Shown here one piece after another: positions 43,162-51,818 of a stretch of 64,000 nucleotides of DNA. A program made the position numbers and the translations under genes. The stretch lies in assembly GCF_003966895.1 (NCBI RefSeq), contig NZ_AP018449.1:1846501-1910500 (forward strand), given 5' to 3'. Source of the DNA: Methylomusa anaerophila (GTDB lineage: Bacteria > Bacillota > Negativicutes > Sporomusales > Sporomusaceae). Within the stretch, counting starts at the first letter, position 1, and each line of letters starts with the position of its first letter. The notes below the pieces were generated by a model. It worked only from the letters and a program-made list of their open reading frames with translations. It had not been told where the DNA came from and did not search any database.

Positions 43162-43989
43162 TCACTCCTTACGGTGCTTTTTAGGAGTGAATTTTTTCTT
43201 TGCAATTTGCTTAGCAAGTCGCATAGAATATTCCAAGCTTGCTTTAAGTAACTCCCTATCTTCTTCATCTTCAGGCTCATTAAATGCAGCCATACCAGAT
43301 TTATCATCAAGAGAGGTAAGCATAGCTTCAAGATCTTTAGCAATCTCACGTTCATCTTTGGAAGAGAGAGGTGGAAGGGGGGTGCTAGATTGAGTGTGTT
43401 CTTCTAAATTGCGATTAACTAAATCCGTATATTTCTTATTTTTCGCAAGCTTTAATGCCTCTTGTTCCTCGGGCGAAAGTATGTGTTTAAGAAGTACTTC
43501 TCTCGAGAGTGTCCCCACACCGGGGAAAAGCTCAATGCCCTCCGGAGTTATTGAACTAATTACTTTCGCTATTGCTTCTGACGGGTCAATTGTTTCGTAA
43601 ATTAGATGCCTATTTATGGAAGGACTAGAAGTATCTTCTTTTAGTGCATCTTCTGCGACGGCCTTCTGAAATGCGAGGGCTTTTTTTATATTACCGTCAA
43701 AATGGTCTAATACAGGCCCTTGTAATTCTGCAGTTAAATCAAAGTCGTTATAGTTAGTAAGGTCATCAGTATAACCTAATAAGTAGCTAGGAGCAACATT
43801 TAATACAGTTGCCAATTTATATATATTTTTTTGCTTTGGTTCGTAATCTCCTGATAAATATTGACTGATAGAAGATTTACCAATTCCAGTTTTTTCACTT
43901 AATTCCGATTGTTTCATATTGGCTCTATCCATAGCTTTTTGTAGTCTTACATGAAAGTTGCCCAAAGCTTTAACCCCCTTCTTATCCAA
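43162..43989 (-). CDS. Prophage repressor, XRE family
   Basis: This 275-residue protein has an N-terminal helix-turn-helix (MDRANMKQSELSEKTGIGKS with SSISQYLSGDYEPKQKNIYK) and a long acidic C-terminal part without a LexA-type Ser-Lys protease motif. Cleavage by the ImmA-like partner is the probable route of inactivation. It is divergent from the Cro-like gene at 44141. Confidence 0.9.
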   Translation of the reverse strand: MDKKGVKALGNFHVRLQKAMDRANMKQSELSEKTGIGKSSISQYLSGDYEPKQKNIYKLATVLNVAPSYLLGYTDDLTNYNDFDLTAELQGPVLDHFDGNIKKALAFQKAVAEDALKEDTSSPSINRHLIYETIDPSEAIAKVISSITPEGIELFPGVGTLSREVLLKHILSPEEQEALKLAKNKKYTDLVNRNLEEHTQSSTPLPPLSSKDEREIAKDLEAMLTSLDDKSGMAAFNEPEDEEDRELLKASLEYSMRLAKQIAKKKFTPKKHRKE

Positions 43990-44002
43990 TTATACAGACG
44001 AT

Positions 44003-44113
44003 GTTCAGAAAACGCAACATTTTTAAAGCTATGAAATAAAAAAAGTTCAGAAAATCAAAAAAACGATCTTGCAAGGTTTTATGGTGTATGCTATGCTTTA
44101 ATTAGTTCAGAAA
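44003..44113. promoter_or_regulatory. Lysogeny switch region with GTTCAGAAA operators
   Basis: GTTCAGAAA occurs at 44003, 44045 and 44105 in the spacer between the repressor and the Cro-like gene. A fourth copy is part of a perfect palindrome GTTCAGAAAACTGAAC at 44351-44366. The spacing and the palindrome suggest operator half-sites for the repressor or Cro. Confidence 0.62.
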
Positions 44114-44140
44114 GCCAAACTCAAGGAGGTGTTTTAAAAA

Positions 44141-44404
44141 TTGAGTTTCTTATATAATAAATTGAAAGGCAAAATTAAGGAGAAATTTGGAACACAAGAA
44201 GCTTTTGCTAAAAAGTTAGGTATATCTCGTACTTCACTAAGCTTGAAACTCAATAATTTCTCAGAATTTACTCAAAAAGAAATTTTGGATTCGATGGCTT
44301 TATTGGGATTGCCAGGAATAGAAGTTGACAAATATTTTTTTACCCTAAAAGTTCAGAAAACTGAACAAAACGATTCGGAATTAAAGGAGGTTATTAATGA
44401 GTAA
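44141..44404 (+). CDS. Cro-like phage regulator (DUF739 type)
   Basis: This 87-residue protein has a helix-turn-helix at the N-terminus (GTQEAFAKKLGISRTSLSLK). It begins with TTG 44141 after AAGGAGG. It is first in the rightward (lytic) operon and probably opposes the repressor. An operator-like palindrome lies inside its 3' part. Confidence 0.8.
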   Translation: MSFLYNKLKGKIKEKFGTQEAFAKKLGISRTSLSLKLNNFSEFTQKEILDSMALLGLPGIEVDKYFFTLKVQKTEQNDSELKEVINE

Positions 44405-45251
44405 TTTGATTATTAAGGGCAAAACAAGTCTTTTCGGCATCGGGGTTCCTAATATTTTTGGCGGCTTCAGCGAAGATCAGAAAGCGATGTTAGTTAAAAG
44501 CATTGCTGGAATTCATGGTAAGGAAGTTATTCACATAAATGCTGCTATTAATCGTAACCGTAATCGTTTTATTGACGGCGAACATATTTTAGACATGAAA
44601 CAACATCCTCAAATTGTTATCCATCTGGTCGATAACAATTTCCTCACCAAGATGGAAGCTGCCAAAGCCGAACATATCTATTTACTTTCTCAGCGTGGCT
44701 ATGTTCGCTTGTTAAAAATCATGGACGATGAAACCGCCTGGGAGCAGTGGGACGTTATCGAAAAAGACTATTTCGAGTTAAAGGAACAACAGCAAGCTCA
44801 GGTAATCAAGCTACAGCCACTAACCGATGCGGCCGCAGATGCCTTTGCGCTTGCAGATTTGATGATAGCTAGGTGGGGCGTCAAACCCAATATGGCCGAA
44901 ATGCAATGTTTAGCTGCTGCGGAGAAAAATACTGGCCTTGATTTATCGGACATAAAACGGCTTGCGCCAGCGACCGAGCAGGAATCAATCGGACGTTTAA
45001 CAGCAACCGAAATAGCGAAAAGATTAAACATTCGGTACAAGACCGGCAAGCCTGATCCTAAAACAATTAATAAGTTACTAATAACTGCAGGGCTGATGGA
45101 GAAATCAGACGACAAAAAACAGCCATACAAATTAACCGATGCCGGTAAAGATCTCGGTGAGATTATACCTTATACACGTAATGGCCATTCAGGTTATGAA
45201 ATTCGTTGGAATGAATCAGTACTGAAATTATTATCTAAACAATCAGCTTAG
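44397..45251 (+). CDS. Phage antirepressor-type protein with ORF6N-like N-terminus
   Basis: This 284-residue protein has an N-terminal ORF6N-like domain (HGKEVIHINAAINRNRNRFI through to LLSQRGYVRLLKIMDDETAW) and a C-terminal winged-helix-like part (TATEIAKRLNIRYKTGKPDP). Such proteins are encoded early in phages and interfere with repressors or host regulators. It overlaps the Cro-like gene by 8 bases. Confidence 0.75.
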   Translation: MSNLIIKGKTSLFGIGVPNIFGGFSEDQKAMLVKSIAGIHGKEVIHINAAINRNRNRFIDGEHILDMKQHPQIVIHLVDNNFLTKMEAAKAEHIYLLSQRGYVRLLKIMDDETAWEQWDVIEKDYFELKEQQQAQVIKLQPLTDAAADAFALADLMIARWGVKPNMAEMQCLAAAEKNTGLDLSDIKRLAPATEQESIGRLTATEIAKRLNIRYKTGKPDPKTINKLLITAGLMEKSDDKKQPYKLTDAGKDLGEIIPYTRNGHSGYEIRWNESVLKLLSKQSA

Positions 45252-45266
45252 AAAGGAGTAAAAATA

Positions 45267-45515
45267 ATGCCTGAAACACCTAGCAGCAACTTGCCCATGA
45301 CATTAAAACAAGCCTCCACTGAATACTTTCAAGGCAAAGTCAGTTACGGCAAACTTCGATCCATGGCAAAAGCCGGTACATTGCCTGTTACGAAAATCGG
45401 CGGGCGCTATTTTACTTGTAAAGACATGCTTGACGAGTGGTTTGCGAATCAGCAAATACAAAGTACATCCAAAGCTGCTAATCAATACGGCAAGTTGCGA
45501 GTAATAGGGGGCTAA
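45267..45515 (+). CDS. Excisionase-like helix-turn-helix protein
   Basis: This 82-residue protein fits the MerR-like excisionase/helix-turn-helix type (TEYFQGKVSYGKLRSMAKAG, TLPVTKIGGRYFTCKDMLDEWF). AAAGGAG precedes it. It could direct excision with the integrase or act as an early DNA-binding regulator. Confidence 0.75.
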   Translation: MPETPSSNLPMTLKQASTEYFQGKVSYGKLRSMAKAGTLPVTKIGGRYFTCKDMLDEWFANQQIQSTSKAANQYGKLRVIGG

Positions 45516-45564
45516 GCGGTTAATCTCGGCTGCCATAAAACCGGACAAGCAGAAAGGAGGATCC

Positions 45565-46194
45565 ATGAGTAATAAAGCCACAAATATCCGCACTGAAATC
45601 TGGAACGGTCACAAAATACGTTTTGTGGAAAAAGAACCTAACGACTGGTGGGCGGTGTTGGCCGATGTAGCAAAGGCAATGGAATTATCTGCAAAAGGCG
45701 TAAAGCAGCGTTTACCCAAGGAGGTCATTTCAAATTACCCCCTTCACACACTCGGCGGCATACAAGAAATGTTAATCGTTAGTGAATACGGCATCTATGA
45801 AACAGTATTCGAGAGTCGCAAGAAAGAAGCAAAAGATTTTAAGCGTTGGGTATTCGATATGCTTCGAACCCTCCGCCAATCCTCCGGCATTGAGGGCTTC
45901 CAAATTTTCCGCATGCTGGACAAAGAACACCAGCGGGAAGCTATGGCAAAGCTTAACGGTTCGCTTGAAAAACCGGTACCACGGGATTTCATGAAAGCCA
46001 ACACAATCACAAACAAATGCGTTTCTTCGATGTTTGGCCATTCTAAGATGCTCAAGAAGGACCAAATGACACCAGAAATGCTGGTCCAGCGGCAGCAGGT
46101 ACTGGCCGATACAGTGAACCTGATGGGAATTGTGGAGAAGTTTGGGTTGAATGTATCGGTGAGTGAAATGATGTATGGAAAGTATTTAGTTTAG
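45565..46194 (+). CDS. BRO-N-domain phage antirepressor
   Basis: This 209-residue protein has a Bro-N domain (about 10-110: WWAVLADVAKAMELSAKGVK, LIVSEYGIYETVFESRKKEA, KRWVFDMLRTLRQ). The C-terminal part is helical and of unknown function. It is the second antirepressor-like protein in the early region. Confidence 0.85.
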   Translation: MSNKATNIRTEIWNGHKIRFVEKEPNDWWAVLADVAKAMELSAKGVKQRLPKEVISNYPLHTLGGIQEMLIVSEYGIYETVFESRKKEAKDFKRWVFDMLRTLRQSSGIEGFQIFRMLDKEHQREAMAKLNGSLEKPVPRDFMKANTITNKCVSSMFGHSKMLKKDQMTPEMLVQRQQVLADTVNLMGIVEKFGLNVSVSEMMYGKYLV

Positions 46195-46298
46195 AAGGTC
46201 GGCTGACTACGCGGCCAGACTCCGAACACCCGGAATGATCGGCAGTCAAACAGCCTAAACAAAACCCCGCCCGAGGCGGAGAAAGCGAGGTGAGAAAT

Positions 46299-46469
46299 AT
46301 GACGGAGCAAAAAGAAAAGCCTCCTAAAGAGGCAAGACTTCCAGCACTTAAATTTATTTTTGATAATGGAGAAGAGATAGCTTTTGCAGAGTATGATAAC
46401 GGAATGAAATACTTGGAACAACAAATTGCTATTCAAAAACTCGCACTTCAGTCGTTTCAAAGAAACTAA
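46299..46469 (+). CDS. Small phage protein (56 aa)
   Basis: This short frame begins at ATG 46299 with GCGAGGTGAG upstream and ends at 46469. It is charged, with a helical C-terminus (KYLEQQIAIQKLALQSF). The last 41 bases overlap a minus-strand zinc-ribbon gene. Unknown function. Confidence 0.55.
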   Translation: MTEQKEKPPKEARLPALKFIFDNGEEIAFAEYDNGMKYLEQQIAIQKLALQSFQRN

Positions 46470-46647
46470 TCAAGGCATTGTACTTTTTTACGGCTTCTGC
46501 AGTATTAGTAATCCGCTGAGTTAAATCCTCATTACAAACCGGACATTTGAAAGTTTCACCTAGACTTGATGGTGTTAATTTAAATGCAATTTTATTGCAT
46601 TTATGGCAATTAATTTCAAAAACTTGAATTGGTCGCATAATATTCAC
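46429..46647 (-). CDS. Minus-strand zinc-ribbon protein (72 aa)
   Basis: CHKC and CPVC pairs separated by about 20 residues form a zinc ribbon, followed by a helix. Starts GTG 46647 or ATG 46638 both lie next to GAGGTG or GGGGGTGA. It points against the surrounding rightward operon, and no plus-strand frame covers 46470-46732, which supports it. Confidence 0.55.
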   Translation of the reverse strand: MNIMRPIQVFEINCHKCNKIAFKLTPSSLGETFKCPVCNEDLTQRITNTAEAVKKYNALISFFETTEVRVFE

Positions 46648-46732
46648 CTCTTCACCCCCTTTCGGAGATAATAATTCGACAACAAACCAACAAAACCTTG
46701 TAACAATTTGTCAGAAAGGAGCCGAACGCCTA

Positions 46733-46957
46733 ATGATCACAAACCAAGAAGCTCAAAATGCTGTGCAGGTTACAAGCACATTGATTCAGTCTATTCTATT
46801 TACTCTTGACGGCGCTTCCAGAAAGCGCGAACAGGTACAGTTGATCATGTATCTACTCCGTGAGACGGTAGATGCGTGTACTGTTCCAAAAAATCTGATT
46901 GAGTGTGCCAGTATTGCCTTTGGAAAGAAAGAAGCGGAAAGGAGCACAATCCCATGA
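46733..46957 (+). CDS. Small phage protein (74 aa)
   Basis: This helical protein of unknown family starts MITNQEAQNAVQ. AGAAAGGAG lies upstream. Its stop overlaps the next gene by 4 bases (ATGA). Confidence 0.6.
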   Translation: MITNQEAQNAVQVTSTLIQSILFTLDGASRKREQVQLIMYLLRETVDACTVPKNLIECASIAFGKKEAERSTIP

Positions 46958-47280
46958 AATTGGAGATCGACATATCCGATGAAGCGTATGCACTGTTTCA
47001 AAAACTGGCGGAGGTTTTTAATCAGAAAGACCCAGCGATCCCCTGGTCTGCAGCGGCTGTAGTCGAAATTATGGCCGAAAAAGAAACGCGGCGTCGATTG
47101 GTTAACCGTAAACTACTAAAACCTTGCGAGGAATCGCTTACGCCTGATTTAAGTTTCTGCAGCAATCCCGCTAAACCGGCAGCAGCTCCCGGCAACGAAT
47201 GTCAGAAAAGTCGTTGCTGTGTGAAATGTCCCGAGCCATGCAATAGCCAGCAGCCGTGCCGGCATGGGCGATTCGAATGA
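46954..47280 (+). CDS. Hypothetical phage protein with Cys-rich tail (108 aa)
   Basis: The N-terminal 55 residues look like an alpha-beta domain (MKLEIDISDEAYALFQKLAE). The C-terminus is rich in cysteine (CQKSRCCVKCPEPC). ATG 46954 has AAAGGAG upstream. The family is unknown. Confidence 0.6.
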   Translation: MKLEIDISDEAYALFQKLAEVFNQKDPAIPWSAAAVVEIMAEKETRRRLVNRKLLKPCEESLTPDLSFCSNPAKPAAAPGNECQKSRCCVKCPEPCNSQQPCRHGRFE

Positions 47281-47438
47281 AACCGGTACCCGTCCAGCAA
47301 CCGGCTGACCGGCCAGCACAGCCAATATATCCGGCCAAGCCAAAATCCGCAACCAGCGGCTTCGCTGAAATACTACAGGTGGCAATAGAGCAGTACATAC
47401 CGCCGAACTGGTCGCATGGAACCAGTGGAAGGAGGTGA
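47277..47438 (+). CDS. Small proline-rich phage protein (53 aa)
   Basis: The frame starts at ATG 47277, overlapping the previous stop by 4 bases, and ends TGA 47438 where AAGGAGGTGA serves the next gene. It is proline-rich (VQQPADRPAQPIYPAKPK). It relies on coupled translation. Confidence 0.4.
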   Translation: MKPVPVQQPADRPAQPIYPAKPKSATSGFAEILQVAIEQYIPPNWSHGTSGRR

Positions 47439-47443
47439 ATAGT

Positions 47444-47929
47444 TTGCAGAAACATGAATACCTTGAGCACCGCTGCTGCATGTGCCCTCAAATGGACGAA
47501 CCAAAAACAGTATGTCCTGGAATACCCGGTACTCCGCATCCCGAAGATTCGCCCTGCCGGTTCGTGAAAGCCTACGAGGATGAGCGTGATTGGCAGTATT
47601 TCGTCCGGCCAGGTATAGGTGGAAACACTTTCAAAACGTTCTACCGAAAGCCTGAAAAATCCATTTCTGGCCACGGTTATCGGTCTACCGAATGGCGCGG
47701 TAGTTTTGACGAAGCTCAAGCCGATTTAAATCGTTTGGCCAAAAAGAAAAAGCGGTCCCTGATATCTGGAGTACGATTATACCCTATCGGTAATGGTCAG
47801 TATATCTGCGAGCATTGCAAGCCAGTTAAAATTAAAAACCGTGATGGGGTTAAGCTGTACATTGCCACCGACGAATATACAGGGCCAGTGGAATTGACCG
47901 GTTTGTTAATGGTACGGTATCAGGTTTAA
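47444..47929 (+). CDS. Hypothetical phage protein with Cys motifs (162 aa)
   Basis: Translation probably starts at TTG 47444, 5 bases after AAGGAGGTGA. The N-terminus holds CCMCPQ and further cysteines, and the C-terminal half CEHCKPVKIKNRDGVKLYIA. It suggests two metal-binding sites. No family recognised. Confidence 0.6.
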   Translation: MQKHEYLEHRCCMCPQMDEPKTVCPGIPGTPHPEDSPCRFVKAYEDERDWQYFVRPGIGGNTFKTFYRKPEKSISGHGYRSTEWRGSFDEAQADLNRLAKKKKRSLISGVRLYPIGNGQYICEHCKPVKIKNRDGVKLYIATDEYTGPVELTGLLMVRYQV

Positions 47930-47948
47930 GAATATGGAGGTATGTATT

Positions 47949-48182
47949 GTGTTTGAGAAAATTAAAGAAATTATTGCCAATAAACTCGGCGTGGATCCGG
48001 ATGATATTACCCCCGAAACTAATGCCGATGATTTGGGCGCGGATTCCTTGGACGCTATTGAAATTGTAATAGATATTGAAGTTGAATTTGGTATTGATAT
48101 TCCTGATAGCGAGTTGTGCGGGAGTGACAGGACGGTTGGGGCTCTGGTGAGCGTGATCGAAAAGAATTCATATGGCAAATAG
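47949..48182 (+). CDS. acpP: Acyl carrier protein encoded in the prophage
   Basis: GTG 47949 with GGAGG 7 bases upstream gives exactly 77 residues, the standard ACP length. The N-terminus MFEKIKEIIANKLGVDPDDI and the phosphopantetheine site DLGADSLDAIEIV (Ser33) are intact. ACP carries acyl chains on 4'-phosphopantetheine. Here it lies among phage early genes with no fatty-acid or polyketide gene nearby, so its partner in the phage is unknown. Confidence 0.9.
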   Translation: MFEKIKEIIANKLGVDPDDITPETNADDLGADSLDAIEIVIDIEVEFGIDIPDSELCGSDRTVGALVSVIEKNSYGK

Positions 48183-48336
48183 ACAAGTTTGCGCCCTCTG
48201 CCTATTTTGTGTGTCGGCAGAGGGCCAGCGCGAAAAGTTAGGGCGCAAAAGATTGTGGTGTCAGAAGCGTGCCATGCTGTTGTCTGGAGCGGAATTGCCC
48301 TGCTTAGCATTTAAAGAAAAGAAAACGGAGGAATAA
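48172..48336 (+). CDS. Small Cys-rich protein (54 aa)
   Basis: The ATG at 48172 overlaps the end of the ACP gene by 11 bases; the frame runs to TAA 48336. Cysteines at CALCLFC and later ones suggest a metal site. It has no strong ribosome site and relies on coupling. Confidence 0.45.
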   Translation: MANRQVCALCLFCVSAEGQREKLGRKRLWCQKRAMLLSGAELPCLAFKEKKTEE

Positions 48337-48339
48337 AAA

Positions 48340-48858
48340 ATGTCTATCGAGTGTGATGATATCCGCAAATTGGTCAATGTGAATACAGTCGCACGGCTCA
48401 CTAAAAGCATTGGCAAAGAACACGATGAGGAAAATTTTCTTCTCATTACATCAAATTACATCCTTAATCTTAACCCCGATCAGTTCTGGAAAGTGCAGTG
48501 CAAATTGGAAGCTAAGAAAACCGGAGTTTGGTATTTGCTGGCCGATAAAGAACTTTGTGAAGATAAATCGGTATCAGAAAATCAAGTTAATCTTTACTTC
48601 AATATTATGCGAAGCCCAGGCAACGTGATTGCTTCATGTAATTTATGCATCGTAGATGCCGACGACATTATGTTGTATAAAAATAATTTAAGTCAATACG
48701 TTGGAATTCAACGCAAATATATTGAAATGTTTAAAGACATTCCTAATTTTCGCCAAACGGAGCGCAGCGATACGCCTATAGCTGCCGGCGGCATGCACGT
48801 GATTACGCCTGTACGTTTAAACAAGGAAGACTTTAAATGCCTTGATCTATTGGCGTAA
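48340..48858 (+). CDS. Hypothetical phage protein (172 aa)
   Basis: This soluble alpha-beta protein begins MSIECDDIRKLVNVNTVARL. GGAGGAA precedes the ATG. It lies directly before the SMC-like ATPase and may belong to the same DNA module. Family unknown. Confidence 0.65.
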   Translation: MSIECDDIRKLVNVNTVARLTKSIGKEHDEENFLLITSNYILNLNPDQFWKVQCKLEAKKTGVWYLLADKELCEDKSVSENQVNLYFNIMRSPGNVIASCNLCIVDADDIMLYKNNLSQYVGIQRKYIEMFKDIPNFRQTERSDTPIAAGGMHVITPVRLNKEDFKCLDLLA

Positions 48859-48882
48859 AGGAAAGGGAGTGAGCAGTTTAAT

Positions 48883-50178
48883 ATGATAAAAATCAATAGT
48901 TTGGAAGTTGAAAACGTAAAACGGGTTAAAGCCGTAAGGCTGGAACCGACACCGTCGGGGCTTACTATCATAGGCGGCAAAAACGGCCAGGGTAAAACCT
49001 CTATATTGGATAGCGTCGCCTGGTTATTTGGTGGAAACAAGTTTAAGCCTTCAGATGCAAAGCGAGAAGGATCCATGGTAGATCCCATTTTGCATGCCGT
49101 TCTATCCAACGGTCTTGTAGTGGAGCGTAAAGGCGTCAACAGTGCCCTGAAGGTTATCGATCCGCAGGGAAACAAGAGCGGCCAGCAACTGCTGGATGAA
49201 TTTATTGAAGAGTTAGCCCTGGACCTTCCCAAGTTCATGAAAGCCAGTAGCAAAGAAAAAGCAAATATTCTTCTGCAAATTATCGGCGTAGGCGATAAGC
49301 TCCACGCCCTAGATGTGGAAGAATCCCAGCTATATAACCGCCGTACCGAGATCGGCCGAATTGCCGACCAAAAGAAAAAATTCGCTGCTGAGATGACCAG
49401 CTATCCGGAGGCGCCCAAAGAACTGGTTTCCGCTTCTGAACTCATCAAAAAACAGCAGGATATCTTGGCCCGGAACGGCGAGAACCAGCGTAAACGCGAT
49501 AACATTGAGTATTTGAGGAATAGACATAAAACTTTAGGTGAAACGATTAGTGATTTAAAAAGTAAGTTAGATGAATTAATTAATGAGCAAAATAGCGTTT
49601 ATTCCGACCTCGAAATCGCCCATAAATCTGCTCAAGACCTCATTGATGAAAGCACAACTGAACTAGAAGAAAGCATTGCCAATATTGACGCCATTAACGT
49701 CAAAGTCCGGGCCAACTACGATAAAGGAAAAGCCGAAATCGACGCCGAGGATTACCATAATCAATATAACGATCTAACTGCAGAAATCGAAAAGGTCCGA
49801 CAGAATCGGATCGATCTTCTAAAAACCGCCAAGCTTCCTCTGGAAGATCTGTCCGTTGAAAACGGTGAGTTAGTCTATAAAGGGTTCAAATGGGACAACA
49901 TGAGCGGATCCGAGCAACTTAAAGTTGCCACCGCTATTGTTCGGAAGCTAAATCCAAATTGCGGTTTTGTTCTTATCGATAAGTTGGAGCAAATGGATAT
50001 GGACACCTTGAAAGAATTCGGCGCTTGGCTGGAAACCGAAGGACTGCAGGTCATTGCCACCCGCGTTACCACCTCAAAAAACGAGTGCGCCATAATTATT
50101 GAAGATGGCTATATCAAAGAAGAATTGGCGCCGGTCATGCCGGAACCAAAAAATACCTGGGAAAGGGGTAAATTCTAG
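48883..50178 (+). CDS. SMC/Rad50-like AAA ATPase
   Basis: This 431-residue ATPase has Walker A GGKNGQGKTSILDSVAWLFG (about 31), a coiled-coil middle (about 160-310) and the C-terminal signature SGSEQLKVATAIVRKLN with Walker B GFVLIDKLEQMD. It is like phage recombination ATPases related to SbcC/RecF. It begins the replication-recombination module. Confidence 0.85.
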   Translation: MIKINSLEVENVKRVKAVRLEPTPSGLTIIGGKNGQGKTSILDSVAWLFGGNKFKPSDAKREGSMVDPILHAVLSNGLVVERKGVNSALKVIDPQGNKSGQQLLDEFIEELALDLPKFMKASSKEKANILLQIIGVGDKLHALDVEESQLYNRRTEIGRIADQKKKFAAEMTSYPEAPKELVSASELIKKQQDILARNGENQRKRDNIEYLRNRHKTLGETISDLKSKLDELINEQNSVYSDLEIAHKSAQDLIDESTTELEESIANIDAINVKVRANYDKGKAEIDAEDYHNQYNDLTAEIEKVRQNRIDLLKTAKLPLEDLSVENGELVYKGFKWDNMSGSEQLKVATAIVRKLNPNCGFVLIDKLEQMDMDTLKEFGAWLETEGLQVIATRVTTSKNECAIIIEDGYIKEELAPVMPEPKNTWERGKF

Positions 50179-51308
50179 TGGCACTTACTATTTCACGCGG
50201 CGTTGTATTTAAGGCTCAGAAAGTTTGCGTGTATGGTCCGGAGGGAATTGGAAAGTCTACATTTGCTTCCCAATTTCCTGAGCCGGTATTCATTGATACC
50301 GAGGGCAGCACAAACCTGATGAACGTGGCACGGTTCCCACGCCCCAGTAGCTGGACTATGCTGCTATCAATGATTAAGCAGGTAGCGACTACGCCAGGTT
50401 GCTGCAAAACACTGGTCATTGATACAGTGGACTGGGCCGAGCAGTTATGCATTTCCCATATTTGCGCGACTTATGACAAAAAGGGAATTGAGGATTTTGG
50501 CTATGGCAAAGGATACGTTTTTGTAAAAGAAGAAATTGGCCGTTTCCTAAATCTCCTGAGTGACGTAATCGAGGCTGGTATCAATGTTGTGTTGACGGCG
50601 CATACAACCATCCGCAAATTCGAATTGCCAGATGAATGCGGTAGCTTTGACCGATATGAATTAAAACTCGGTAATAAAACCGGAGGGCAAACTTCCGCAC
50701 TGGTGAAGGAATGGGCCGACATGGTTCTTTTTGTTAACTACAAGCAATATGTCGTCGAGGTAGATAAAAAGAAAAAGGCGCAAGGCGGATCACGTGTCAT
50801 GCATACCCAGCACCACCCCTGCTGGGATGCCAAGAACCGGCATGATCTAAAGCCGGAATTGCCTTTTGAGTATGTCCAGATTGCCTATTGCATACCAAAT
50901 CATATTGATGGTGAGCCAAAAGCAGAGCTAAACCCAGAGACAAAACCGGAGCCTGCCTCTACTGCTTCAACTGCTGCCGCCCCTGTTGAAACGAAACCAC
51001 CGAAGGAAGCTAAGCCCGACACTCCGCCACAAACAGCGCCGCCAGTCTCAGCGGCAGCGGTGGCGGCCGCCGGTCCACTAAAACAGAAAAAACCGGACTT
51101 AGAAGGTCTACCAAAATCACTTGCCGATTTGATGGCGGCAAATGATGTCACCGTGGGCGAAATACAGAATGTCGTATCTATGAAAGGGTACTACCCTAAG
51201 GATACGCCACTTCAAAACTATGACACAAGTTTTATTGACGGTGTGCTGGTGGGGGCCTGGGAACAGGTAATTGCCATGATTCAGCAAGAAAGAGAAATGC
51301 CATTTTAA
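50178..51308 (+). CDS. Sak4-like RecA-fold ATPase
   Basis: This 376-residue protein shows Walker A YGPEGIGKSTFASQF (about 20), Walker B TLVIDTVDWAEQL and motif NVVLTAHTTIRKF. It matches the AAA_24/Sak4-type single-strand annealing or recombination ATPases of phages. A Pro/Ala-rich linker (about 250-300) separates a short C-terminal domain. It overlaps the preceding stop by one base. Confidence 0.82.
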   Translation: MALTISRGVVFKAQKVCVYGPEGIGKSTFASQFPEPVFIDTEGSTNLMNVARFPRPSSWTMLLSMIKQVATTPGCCKTLVIDTVDWAEQLCISHICATYDKKGIEDFGYGKGYVFVKEEIGRFLNLLSDVIEAGINVVLTAHTTIRKFELPDECGSFDRYELKLGNKTGGQTSALVKEWADMVLFVNYKQYVVEVDKKKKAQGGSRVMHTQHHPCWDAKNRHDLKPELPFEYVQIAYCIPNHIDGEPKAELNPETKPEPASTASTAAAPVETKPPKEAKPDTPPQTAPPVSAAAVAAAGPLKQKKPDLEGLPKSLADLMAANDVTVGEIQNVVSMKGYYPKDTPLQNYDTSFIDGVLVGAWEQVIAMIQQEREMPF

Positions 51309-51337
51309 ATAATAATTTATAGCAGAGGAGAATGATT

Positions 51338-51817
51338 ATGTCAATTTTTAATTCCATAGGGACCGATATCACGGATGATAGGGAACTTGGCTGGGATGAT
51401 GAGATAGAGAAGGATAGTGCTAGTTTTATTATGTTGCCGGAAGGTGAGTACGAATTTACCGTCAAGGAATTTGAGCGCACTCGCTACAATGGCGGCGACA
51501 AGCTGCCGGCATGCAACCAGGCGAAGTTGAAGCTGGAAGTCGTAACCGAAAAAGGAACTGCTGTTATTAGTCATAACCTGTTTTTACACAGCCGAACCGA
51601 AGGAATGGTCAGTGCATTTTTCGTGGCAATCGGCCAGAAAAAGCATGGTGAGAAATTAAAAATGAATTGGTCTAAAGTGATCGGCGCCAAAGGCCGGGCC
51701 AAGATCGGCACCCGAGAACATAACGGCAACACTTACAATGAAGTGAAACGATTCCTTGAGCCTGAGGCAGCCACTCAGCCCGCAAGCGGCAAGAACTTTA
51801 AGCCCGGCTCTTTCTGA
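51338..51817 (+). CDS. DUF669-family phage protein, possible ssDNA-binding protein
   Basis: This 159-residue protein has the DUF669 pattern (ASFIMLPEGEYEFTVKEFER, then KLKLEVVTEKGTAVISHNLF). DUF669 proteins lie beside Sak-type annealing proteins in phages and may bind single-stranded DNA. ATG 51338 is used; GAGGAG precedes. Confidence 0.78.
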   Translation: MSIFNSIGTDITDDRELGWDDEIEKDSASFIMLPEGEYEFTVKEFERTRYNGGDKLPACNQAKLKLEVVTEKGTAVISHNLFLHSRTEGMVSAFFVAIGQKKHGEKLKMNWSKVIGAKGRAKIGTREHNGNTYNEVKRFLEPEAATQPASGKNFKPGSF

Positions 51818-51818
51818 T

